Shown: positions 15,238-22,540 of the stretch, in pieces
How positions within the stretch are numbered: position 1 is the stretch's first letter
How the letters are laid out: every line of letters begins with the position of its first letter
Origin: Deltaproteobacteria bacterium
Lineage (GTDB): Bacteria; Myxococcota_A; Polyangia; HGW-17; JAJRWW01
DNA length: 55,274 nucleotides
NCBI GenBank assembly: GCA_029938605.1
Contig: JAOZUO010000020.1
Coordinates: 12,956 to 68,229, forward strand
Direction: 5' to 3'
The notes under the pieces: generated by a model
What the model was told of the DNA's origin: nothing
The model's input: only the letters and a program-made list of their open reading frames with translations
Databases searched by the model: none
Translations under genes and position numbers: made by a program

Positions 15238-16389
15238 TCATGGTTCGATTGGGTCGCCAGACCCTTGGCTTGCGTGTGCGGACACGGTGGCGAGGTGCTC
15301 ATCCAAGGCTGTGGCGAGGGTGAGGACCACCTCCCGGGGCTGCGCGGCCTCCACGTAGGGCAGGGGGATCTGGGGCAGGCGTCGGTGGGTACGGGCGAAG
15401 GTGGCCTGGACACGGTCCGCGGCCCGGAGTCGGGCGGCGCGCTCGGCCTCGAGCTGGGATAGGACCTTGGCTAGATCCGGCGCCAGGGGTTCGGGAGGTT
15501 CGAGCAGCGGTCGCCAGGCGGCGGTTGCGTCGAGTCCCTGGTTCACGATGAGGGCCACCGGATGAAGCTTGAGCTTGCGGAGCCGGGTGAGTAGGTACCG
15601 TACGTTGTCACTGGCGGCGCCCGTGGGGGCGGTGACCAGCAGGTAGCGGGTCTGCTTGACCAGCAGCAGGTCCGAGGCGCGCTCGGACAGATCCACGAAA
15701 CGTTCTCGCACCAGGGCCATGGCGGCGAAGAGCTCCGCCACGTCGGTGACGGCGCCGGGGCCGATTACGCCGGCCAGAGCCTGCTCCGCGCGACGGCGGC
15801 CCCAGGCGAACCAGCGGCTGGAGCGCGAGCGGGGTGCGTCATCGGGCCCGGCGAGCCCGCTCAGCCAGCCGATGGCGCGGTTGCCCAGCAGCTTACCCAG
15901 TCGTCGGGGGTAGGTCACAAAGTCGATGGCGTAGCGGGAGGGCGCGGTGTCGATGACGATGGTGTCCAGGTCGAGCTCCTCGGCGGCGCGCGTGACGAAG
16001 GTCATGCACACGAGCTCGTGAATGCCGGGTACGGCCTCCTCCAGCACCCGGTAGATCCGATTCCCTAATAGTCGCTGTAGTGCCTCTGGTTCGTTGGCGC
16101 AGAGGTACTCGGTGAACAGCCGCATGGCCTCCCGGGGCTCGGGCATGAGCGCGAAGAGTCTCCCCTCGACGCCGGGGAGGTTCACGGGTTGGACCTGGCT
16201 ACCCACGCTGGTGTCCAGGGCGTCGGCCAGGCGGCGGGCCGGATCGATGGTCACCACCAGCGTGCGACGGCCCGACCGGGCCAGGCTCAGGGCCAGGGCC
16301 GCGGAGGTGGTGGTCTTTCCCACACCGCCGCCGCCTACACAGACGATGATCTCGGGGCGCGAGGCTTTATGGGGGCTCCCCGGCTTCAT
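15238..16389 (-). CDS. Get3/ArsA-like ATPase with altered P-loop (subunit 1)
   Basis: A protein of 383 residues of the SIMIBI ATPase family. The P-loop near residue 15 reads V-G-G-G-G-V-G-K-T-T. The catalytic Lys of Walker A is present but the family's signature Lys (G-K-G-G-V-G-K-T), which reaches across the dimer to the partner's nucleotide, is replaced by Gly. Other motifs include D-P-A-R-R-L near residue 48 and V-I-D-T-A-P near 140. The arsenite-binding Cys set of true ArsA is not evident and no arsR, arsB or arsC is near. It overlaps the upstream ATPase gene by 4 bp (ATGA), so the two probably form a heterodimer. hypC starts 55 bp downstream. Confidence 0.88.
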   Translation of the reverse strand: MKPGSPHKASRPEIIVCVGGGGVGKTTTSAALALSLARSGRRTLVVTIDPARRLADALDTSVGSQVQPVNLPGVEGRLFALMPEPREAMRLFTEYLCANEPEALQRLLGNRIYRVLEEAVPGIHELVCMTFVTRAAEELDLDTIVIDTAPSRYAIDFVTYPRRLGKLLGNRAIGWLSGLAGPDDAPRSRSSRWFAWGRRRAEQALAGVIGPGAVTDVAELFAAMALVRERFVDLSERASDLLLVKQTRYLLVTAPTGAASDNVRYLLTRLRKLKLHPVALIVNQGLDATAAWRPLLEPPEPLAPDLAKVLSQLEAERAARLRAADRVQATFARTHRRLPQIPLPYVEAAQPREVVLTLATALDEHLATVSAHASQGSGDPIEP

Positions 16390-17306
16390 CGGGGCTCAGC
16401 CTTGGTAAGCCACCCGGCCACGGTGGTCGCGTCCGGATCTTCGGGTGCTCGGGGCAGGAGCACCTGCGGTGGCGCCTTGGATCCCAGGCTGGACGAGATG
16501 ATGTCGAGCACGGCGTCTCGGGTCTGGCCTCGCACGGTGAGTACGTCCACCAGGGCTTGCGCCGCAGCGGCCAGGTCGCCTTCCCCTTCGGCGAGCGCCC
16601 GGGCCTCGCGTAGGGCCGCGGGGGGAAGCGCCGGGGGAACGCTGTTGACGATGAGCCGGTCCACGGGGAGCTGGTGTTGGGACAAAAGGGCCATGCACAG
16701 CTCCCGGGTCTCCCGGAGCACCAGTGGCTCGGGAAGGGTCACCACCACGATGGACATGGCCCCCGGGTGGATGAGCTCCCGTACGAGACGGTCACAGAGA
16801 TCGTACAGGGGCCCGCGCACCAGCAGGTCCCGGCCCTGGCCCGCCACGGCGAACCAGGAGAGGCTGTGTCCGGTGGCGGGCATGTCCACCACGACGCGGT
16901 GACCCGGGTTCTTCTCCATGAGGCGACGAACGGCCTCGAGCATGGCCACCTCGCGCACGGCGGGGGCGGCCCTAAGCAGAGGACGCATGGCGAAGTTTCC
17001 CAGCACCCCGCGGGCCACCCAGGCCGAACGGAACATGGGGGTGGCGCCCTGCACCAGGGCCTCGGCGGGTCGGATACGCTCGTATCGAACGTTGTCGTGC
17101 GCTCCGGCCAGGGCGATCTCTCCGGCGTCGCTGTCGCCGAACTCCACGAAGATCGATCCCATCCCCTGTTCGGCGGCGGCCACCGCCAGGCCCGCGGCCA
17201 CGGTGGTCTTGCCCACGCCGCCCTTGCCCGTGACGAAGACCGCCGGCGCCAGGGGGCGTACGTGCAGAGTCTGGTGGGAGTCGTGGGTGAGCGGTGGCCG
17301 GTTCAT
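16386..17306 (-). CDS. Get3/ArsA-like ATPase with canonical deviant P-loop (subunit 2)
   Basis: A protein of 306 residues when started at M-N-R-P-P-L-T; the longer frame has Arg/Pro-rich shadow sequence. The deviant Walker A motif V-T-G-K-G-G-V-G-K-T-T is complete with the signature Lys, and V-V-V-D-M-P-A-T-G-H matches the switch II region of ArsA proteins. It lacks the C-terminal hydrophobic groove pattern I would want before calling it a tail-anchored protein carrier. Adjacent pairs of such ATPases are known in actinobacteria (Rv3679/Rv3680 in Mycobacterium tuberculosis); whether these are orthologous cannot be told here. It is translationally coupled to subunit 1. Confidence 0.87.
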   Translation of the reverse strand: MNRPPLTHDSHQTLHVRPLAPAVFVTGKGGVGKTTVAAGLAVAAAEQGMGSIFVEFGDSDAGEIALAGAHDNVRYERIRPAEALVQGATPMFRSAWVARGVLGNFAMRPLLRAAPAVREVAMLEAVRRLMEKNPGHRVVVDMPATGHSLSWFAVAGQGRDLLVRGPLYDLCDRLVRELIHPGAMSIVVVTLPEPLVLRETRELCMALLSQHQLPVDRLIVNSVPPALPPAALREARALAEGEGDLAAAAQALVDVLTVRGQTRDAVLDIISSSLGSKAPPQVLLPRAPEDPDATTVAGWLTKAEPR

Positions 17307-17338
17307 GGGTGTCGGTGGGCAGTGGGCGGGGCGGGGGC

Positions 17339-18442
17339 TCAGTCGGCGGAGCGGTCGGCCATGCCCTCCACCACCTCCCGCAGCATCAGGATGTACGTCT
17401 CGCGCAGAAGGTCCACGTAGTGCGGGGACATCAGTCCGGCGGACCGGACGAGAGCTTCGAGGCCACGCACCGTGCGGCGCCAGGCCTCGGCGATGTCTTC
17501 GTAGGTCCACAACCCCTGCGCCACGGGGGTGCGCAGCCCCGACTCCAGGTCCCCCTCCAGGTCAATCCAGTCGTCCAGCATCTGCACAAACAGTGAGACG
17601 TCGACCATCCAGGCCCGGGCCTCGTCGCCGGTGTAGCGACGAACCGCCACCAGGAGGCCGTCGATGGCGCCCTCTATGCCCGCCAGGCGGTGGCCGAGGC
17701 CGGTGGGATCCTCCGTTCCCTCGAGCGCCGCCACTTCCGAGTCCACCCAGATGTGCAGGGTGTTCATGGCGTCGGCGAAGGGTTGACGTTCGTGGACTCC
17801 GAGGTCTCGGCCCATTTCGTCCCGGAGCGCTCGGGCCAGACGCAAGGGCTCAGTGGTGGGCTGCCAATGGCCGTCGATGAGCTGGGAGACCCGGCGGCCG
17901 CGCTCCGCGGGCGGCTCCTCCATGAGGTGGTCGAAGCAGTGGTCGATGGTGGCGATGAACGCCGCCACCAGGATGATGCGTCGATGAATCGGGTCGTATC
18001 CAGGCAACCGGCCGACCATTTCCAAGGCGCCCTGACCAAGTCGGGCCAGCCCCGGCAGCGGCAGGGGCAAGGCGTTTCCAATCCTGGATACCACCTGGAA
18101 GAACAGGGGCCGGTCCGGCGCGCAGAGCAACACCGTGTAGGGTGCCGATCCATAGAGATTACACGAGGCGAGCCGGAGCTTGAGCCCAAAAGGCTCGGAT
18201 ACCAGCGCGGGCCAGTGCGTTCGGATCAACGGCATCACCCAGCGGTCGTAGCTACGGTGAGTGAGCGCCTGGAGTCCCACCGTCAAAGGTCGCACTGACG
18301 GGTCGGCGTCCCCCATCAGGGTGCGCATCAGGGCGACCCGCTCGGGCCGTGGTGGCCAGGTGACGGTGGACTGTCCCGAGGGTGGGGCGCTCCCCACGAC
18401 CGCCCGATTGCTGTGCGCAGACATTCGGGCACAGTAAGGCAT
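17339..18442 (-). CDS. Probable class I isoprenoid-synthase-fold protein
   Basis: A protein of up to 367 residues; a second start at 18424 is equally possible and neither has a clear ribosome site. The sequence is helical with two acidic motifs spaced as in trans-prenyltransferases or terpene synthases: I-D-H-C-F-D-H-L-M-E-E near residue 170 and F-V-Q-M-L-D-D-W-I-D-L-E-G-D near residue 295. This suggests metal-dependent binding of a prenyl diphosphate, but the first motif is not a clean D-D-x-x-D, so the reaction is unknown. It has no signal peptide. It lies 32 bp upstream of the two ATPase genes in the same orientation and probably starts the operon that continues into hypCDEF. Confidence 0.55.
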   Translation of the reverse strand: MPYCARMSAHSNRAVVGSAPPSGQSTVTWPPRPERVALMRTLMGDADPSVRPLTVGLQALTHRSYDRWVMPLIRTHWPALVSEPFGLKLRLASCNLYGSAPYTVLLCAPDRPLFFQVVSRIGNALPLPLPGLARLGQGALEMVGRLPGYDPIHRRIILVAAFIATIDHCFDHLMEEPPAERGRRVSQLIDGHWQPTTEPLRLARALRDEMGRDLGVHERQPFADAMNTLHIWVDSEVAALEGTEDPTGLGHRLAGIEGAIDGLLVAVRRYTGDEARAWMVDVSLFVQMLDDWIDLEGDLESGLRTPVAQGLWTYEDIAEAWRRTVRGLEALVRSAGLMSPHYVDLLRETYILMLREVVEGMADRSAD

Positions 18443-18765
18443 TCCGCCGTCGGATGCGACCCCGTTATGTGGAAGGGGGTCCTTAGCGTCGTCGCCGGCT
18501 CAGGTAGGGGGGGAAGGGGGACGTAGTTAACTTGTTAACTTTTGGGGATGTGTACAGCCGGCGAACAACCAATGATTTCAACTTGTTCAGTGATTATGAA
18601 TCGGGATATGGTCTCCGGGCGGGGATGTAACCAGTTGAGATAATGGGGGGGATCGAGGGTTATTGTTGGCAACAAGTTAACAAGTTAACCACGTCCCTAT
18701 TTCCTACCCATTTCCTAGGGTCATCGGTGAATAGGGAACAGCCGGATGGACGTTCCCGCGGACCT
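18443..18765. other. Non-coding interval with repeat remnants
   Basis: No credible gene is seen. At 18480-18508 it carries tccttagcg...ggctcaggtagg, a 29-bp copy of the 3' end of the kinase gene that ends at 19787. This is followed by a G-rich run and the MITE-like element at 18518-18697. Base composition becomes visibly richer in A and T from about 18525 onward. Confidence 0.7.
18518..18697. mobile_element. 180-bp MITE-like element with 24-bp terminal inverted repeats
   Basis: The left end gggacgtagttaacttgtta plus actt (18518-18541) matches the reverse complement of 18674-18697 with a single mismatch. The 132 bp between the ends have no open frame of note. The ends contain the palindromic GTTAAC hexamer twice each. 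No transposase is near. It could be a miniature transposon or a pair of REP-type sequences mobilised in trans. A related but incomplete motif (gggggac, ttaacttgtt) recurs at 19737-19756. Confidence 0.65.
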
Positions 18766-19035
18766 CTATCTTCGATTTGGGGAGGTTGAGAGTCGGCTCG
18801 CAAGCTTCATTCCCACCATGATTCTGCGTAAGTAATCTGCGTGTATTCTGGCATCATCAACCTCACCTGCGGAGGTGGCACTTTTGTTTAGAACATCGAT
18901 GGCGGCCGAAAGATCCTCGGGAGTGTATGTGTATTGGGCTAGGAGCTCTTGGATCCTTCTTTTGTGACCGCCGAAGACACAAGCAGAGAGCAGTAATTTA
19001 CGGGGATTGGTTGGTTCGTTCTTACGTCTCTTCAT
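18766..19035 (-). CDS. Orphan small protein in AT-richer insert
   Basis: A product of 89 residues from the ATG at 19035, which has AGGA 5 bp upstream; an in-frame ATG at 19062 is less well placed. The N-terminus is strongly basic (M-K-R-R-K-N-E-P-T), followed by R-K-L-L-L-S-A-C-V-F-G-G-H-K-R-R and an amphipathic helical region. No signal peptide, membrane segment or family is recognised. It lies 45 bp downstream of the membrane protein gene below and probably shares its transcript. Codon use is more AT-rich than in flanking genes, consistent with acquisition as part of the insert. Confidence 0.55.
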   Translation of the reverse strand: MKRRKNEPTNPRKLLLSACVFGGHKRRIQELLAQYTYTPEDLSAAIDVLNKSATSAGEVDDARIHADYLRRIMVGMKLASRLSTSPNRR

Positions 19036-19080
19036 GATTGTCCTGCTCGGCCCCGGATCCATCTGTCTTCTACGTAGTGG

Positions 19081-19713
19081 TCATTTTCGACACGATTCAA
19101 TGCTCTTTGCAATCTCCAGCATCAACAATGCCCGATCTTCTGATATTTTTCTGACCTTACGGCTAAACATGGGATGGGTCAGCGATGTCAGGTCGCCGTA
19201 CGGATCCAGCTTTATGGCGAAAATCTTGGAAAAATCGGTCCTGTGCTTCACCAGGCGCATCTTAATTGGATCTGTCAGCCATGGGATCTGGGGGGACCCA
19301 TCTTCCGAGACGGCTGAAAATGCGATGGCAAAATCATTTTCATCTCTGCGTACGCCTCCAGAGGTTCTGATGAGAACGCCGCTTTTTCGGGCGGAGGTAC
19401 CAACGGTGATTTTGCCCATGTCCATTCTTGAACGAGTCCCCACGCTCGCATTGTATAGGATATTCGAACTCTCAGATGCTTCGATTTTCAATTCAAAGTC
19501 ATCAATGACCCCAGCGGCAGAAGGTTTCGCGCGGGTTATTTTTCTCATCTCGTCAAGATCTGCCGTGAGATCAAATTTCGCAGCAATCATGCGCGTCATT
19601 TTTCTCCTCTGACTGTTTTGCAATAAAATAACCAGAATTATGGGTGCCGCGATGACCCCCAATCCCATGAGAATTATCCCGATAAGCAGAAGCAACTGTA
19701 GAAACAGCGTCAT
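19081..19713 (-). CDS. Orphan membrane-anchored protein in AT-richer insert
   Basis: A product of 210 residues with a single N-terminal membrane segment (L-L-L-L-I-G-I-I-L-M-G-L-G-V-I-A-A-P, residues 5-30) followed by R-R-K-M-T-R, so the positive-inside rule places the C-terminal 170 residues in the cytoplasm. The soluble part seems to be alpha/beta without recognisable motifs. AGGAGAGG upstream supports the ATG at 19713. Codon use is clearly more AT-rich than the kinase gene 74 bp away. I cannot assign a function; co-location with the small basic protein suggests a two-gene cassette. Confidence 0.7.
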   Translation of the reverse strand: MTLFLQLLLLIGIILMGLGVIAAPIILVILLQNSQRRKMTRMIAAKFDLTADLDEMRKITRAKPSAAGVIDDFELKIEASESSNILYNASVGTRSRMDMGKITVGTSARKSGVLIRTSGGVRRDENDFAIAFSAVSEDGSPQIPWLTDPIKMRLVKHRTDFSKIFAIKLDPYGDLTSLTHPMFSRKVRKISEDRALLMLEIAKSIESCRK

Positions 19714-19736
19714 GAGCCCTCTCCTGTAGGGTGGGG

Positions 19737-19815
19737 GAAGGGGGACTTAACTTGTTGCATCGACCGACTTGGCCATACGCGGCTCCTTAGCGGCGCCGCC
19801 GCCGGCTCAGGTAGG
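19737..19815. repeat. Second copy of insert-flanking sequences
   Basis: The segment 19737-19756 (gaagggggacttaacttgtt) repeats the motif at 18513-18536 with a short gap. The segment 19784-19815 at the end of the kinase gene is the parent of the 29-bp copy at 18480-18508, which lacks one cgc unit. Thus both outer boundaries of the 1.3-kb AT-richer block carry matching direct repeats. Confidence 0.65.
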
Positions 19816-22540
19816 CTTTGGTGAGGTCGATGTCATTGGTGCCCGCGGACTGGAAGACCATGCCCTTGACCTCGGTGCGCCACACCCGGATTGAGGCGAT
19901 GTAGGCCAGGGGTAGCCACGGTCTCTTCTGCTCGATGATCTGCTCCAATTGTCGGAAGAGCTTCTGCCGATCGGCGACGATCAGGGCCCCCTCCGCCTCT
20001 GCGAACAGGCGATTGTATTGGGGATCGTTGAAGCGAGCGAAGTTGTAGCCCGAGATCGTCCCCTTATCTGAGAGGAGGTAGTAGATGTTCTCGGCGTCGG
20101 GGTAGTCCAGCCCCCAGCCGAAGAAGGCCAGGTCGTGCTGGTTCGCGGCGTAGGCCTTCTTGGCGGCGGTTAAGGGAACTCTTCTGACCTCTATTTGGAT
20201 CCCGGCGGCGGCGAACCCCTCCTTGAGGATTTGGGCCGCGAGCTTGGGCTGCGGCAGGTACGGGCGGGCGTTGGAGTAGACGTACACAATGAGCTTGCGC
20301 CGAGCTACGGGCTCGGCGGAGAGCAGCTCCTTGGCGCGCTTGGGGTTGTATTCCACTGGGGGCGCGTGGGTCAGGTTGTGGATAAGGCTCGGTGGCACCG
20401 AGCCCTTGTCTGCCTTGTCGGCGCTTCCCCCGTAGAGCTCTCGGACCAGGCGGTCCCGGTCCACGGCCAGCGACAGGGCCTGGCGGACCTTGGCCGACTG
20501 GAGGTACTTCTTTTTCGTGTTGAACACGAGATAGGACACGTAGTTGCTCGTTGAGCGGAACCGATCCATCTCGCGTCGCTTGTCCAGCTTCTTGACCCTG
20601 AGGGAGGGTAGGAACGAAGCAACGTGGGCTCGGCCCTGTTTGAGGAGGTTGGCCCGGGTCTTGGCGTCGGGTTCTGCCCGGAACACGATCTCCTTCAAAC
20701 GAGCGGGCTTGCCCCAGTAACCGGGGTGTGGGCCCAAGGTCACTGCCCCCACCTGCTGGTTCCAGTCGGTGACCCTGTAGGGGCCTGTGCCCAGAGGAGC
20801 CTTTTTCCCGTGGCCACCGTCTTCTTTCGGTGCATCTCCGGTGATGTAGGCTGGATAGAGCGACAGCCGGTGCAGAAATGTACTGCTGGGCCGCGTGAGC
20901 TCGATGAGCACCTCTCCGGACGGAGCAACCTTCACTTCCTTCACGTCGGCGAGGTAGCTTTTGCCGAGCTTGGAGCGCAGGCTGCGATTCAGGGACGCGA
21001 CGACCCTTTGGGGGGTGAGCAGGGTGTTGTCGTGGAACCGCACCTTGCGTCGGATCCGGAAGTAGTATTTCTTGGCATCGTGCCGCATTTTCGTGGCGAG
21101 GCAGGGGTGAAATCGTCCGCCCAGATTCTCGTACCTCATCAGAGGCTCGTGGGTCTGCCTGAGGATGTCTATCCCTTCACCGGTGGTGACCCGGAGCGGA
21201 GTCAGGTGGTGGGCTCGGGAGCGCTGCATGACCACCAACCTGCCCCTGGGTAAGGCTCGTGTCTTGGGCGTCGGGGACGTCTTAGACGTCTTAGACGTTT
21301 TGGAGTCGTCCCCACCGCGGGTCCACAGCACCAACAGGATCGCGGACACCAACACCAGGAGCACCCCGACAACGGCGACGATGCGTCTTGGCAGGACGGA
21401 TCCTGGCGCCCCGGCGCTGGTTCGCACGTAGGATCCGGCGCCACCGCCGGATCCCCGTCGGGTGGCCGCGACAGGGCCAGCCCCTGGGCTGAAACCCGGG
21501 CTGCGACCAGGGCTTTGGGCCGATGCCAGGGGACCGGCGCGAGAGGTCGAGAGCTTCGGCAGGGTTCCCTCCGGCAGGGTCATGGCCAACCCCTCGGCGT
21601 ACTCGTCGCTTGCCAGTTCATAGGCCGCGCTCAGCGCCATGGCGTTCTGGGGACGGTCGCCCGGGCTTTTTTCCAAGCACCACAGGATGGTCTGCTCGAG
21701 CTCCGCCGAGATCTCCACCTCCCGCTCGGAAGGCGGGACAGGGGGGTCGTTAATGTGGGCGAGCAGGATCTGACTCACTCCCTTGGCATCGAAGGGGGAC
21801 TTGCCCGTGTACATCTCGTACAGAATCACCCCCATGGAGTACAGGTCGGTCCATGGGCCGACGGTGTCGTGCTCCCCCAGGGCCTGTTCCGGCGAGAGGT
21901 ACATGGGGGTGCCCACGATGGATCCGTCCTGGGTTGCGAAGGTCTTGGCCGTGTCATCGAGCAGCTTGGCGATGCCGAAGTCCAGGAGCTTCACCTCGCC
22001 GTCGTTGGTGATGAAGATGTTGTCCGGCTTGAGATCCCGGTGGACAAATCCCGCCTCGTGGGCGGCCTGCAGAGCGGAGAGGATCTGGGTGACGATCTCG
22101 TGGGCCTCGGGAGGCTCCAGCAGAGGACCGCGAACCATACGTTCCCGCAGATTCAACCCCTCGAGGTACTCCATGATAATGAAGGGCCGTCCATCGGGCA
22201 GCGCATCCAGGTTCATGATGCGTACGATGTTCGGGTGCTTGATTTCGTTGACTGCTCGCGCCTCCAGAACGAACCGCGAGAAGCTGTTTTGGCCATCTTC
22301 GCCAGATCCCTGGAGTACCTTCACGGCCACGTGGCTACGGATCACCGGCTGTACGCCCAGATAGATCGTGCCCATGGCGCCTTTGCCGAGCCTCTTGACG
22401 AGCACGTAGTGGTCGACGGTGTGACCGATGAGCTCGTCGTCCACTGTTGACAGGAGCGTCTGATCGTCCGGGCAGACCTCTTCGTCTCCGTCGAAGGTCT
22501 TGCCACAGGTCTCACATACGCATTGAATGCCCGTGCCCAT
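19787..22540 (-). CDS. Ser/Thr protein kinase fused to extracytoplasmic family 5 solute-binding domain
   Basis: A protein of 917 residues. Order: a Cys-rich N-terminal ribbon (C-V-C-E-T-C-G, C-P-D-D; residues 6-30); a Hanks-type kinase (about 45-310) with G-K-G-A-M-G-T-I-Y, catalytic H-R-D-L-K-P-D-N, D-F-G-I-A-K and G-T-P-M-Y-L-S-P-E-Q, all intact; a Ser/Gly/Pro linker; one membrane helix near 384-406; a K-T-S-K-T-S-K-T-S repeat; then about 485 residues matching periplasmic oligopeptide/nickel-binding proteins of the SBP_bac_5 type, including G-T-G-P-Y-R-V and W-G-L-D-Y-P-D-A-E-N. This would make a one-piece receptor that senses a peptide-like ligand outside and phosphorylates targets inside. 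The ATG follows directly on the stop codon of the lipoprotein gene, so the two are coupled. Confidence 0.9.
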   Translation of the reverse strand: MGTGIQCVCETCGKTFDGDEEVCPDDQTLLSTVDDELIGHTVDHYVLVKRLGKGAMGTIYLGVQPVIRSHVAVKVLQGSGEDGQNSFSRFVLEARAVNEIKHPNIVRIMNLDALPDGRPFIIMEYLEGLNLRERMVRGPLLEPPEAHEIVTQILSALQAAHEAGFVHRDLKPDNIFITNDGEVKLLDFGIAKLLDDTAKTFATQDGSIVGTPMYLSPEQALGEHDTVGPWTDLYSMGVILYEMYTGKSPFDAKGVSQILLAHINDPPVPPSEREVEISAELEQTILWCLEKSPGDRPQNAMALSAAYELASDEYAEGLAMTLPEGTLPKLSTSRAGPLASAQSPGRSPGFSPGAGPVAATRRGSGGGAGSYVRTSAGAPGSVLPRRIVAVVGVLLVLVSAILLVLWTRGGDDSKTSKTSKTSPTPKTRALPRGRLVVMQRSRAHHLTPLRVTTGEGIDILRQTHEPLMRYENLGGRFHPCLATKMRHDAKKYYFRIRRKVRFHDNTLLTPQRVVASLNRSLRSKLGKSYLADVKEVKVAPSGEVLIELTRPSSTFLHRLSLYPAYITGDAPKEDGGHGKKAPLGTGPYRVTDWNQQVGAVTLGPHPGYWGKPARLKEIVFRAEPDAKTRANLLKQGRAHVASFLPSLRVKKLDKRREMDRFRSTSNYVSYLVFNTKKKYLQSAKVRQALSLAVDRDRLVRELYGGSADKADKGSVPPSLIHNLTHAPPVEYNPKRAKELLSAEPVARRKLIVYVYSNARPYLPQPKLAAQILKEGFAAAGIQIEVRRVPLTAAKKAYAANQHDLAFFGWGLDYPDAENIYYLLSDKGTISGYNFARFNDPQYNRLFAEAEGALIVADRQKLFRQLEQIIEQKRPWLPLAYIASIRVWRTEVKGMVFQSAGTNDIDLTKAYLSRRRRR

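Noticed and set aside
15238..17306. Arsenic resistance operon
   Set aside because: The ATPases resemble ArsA, but no arsB, arsC, arsD or arsR and no evident arsenite-binding Cys pattern is present.
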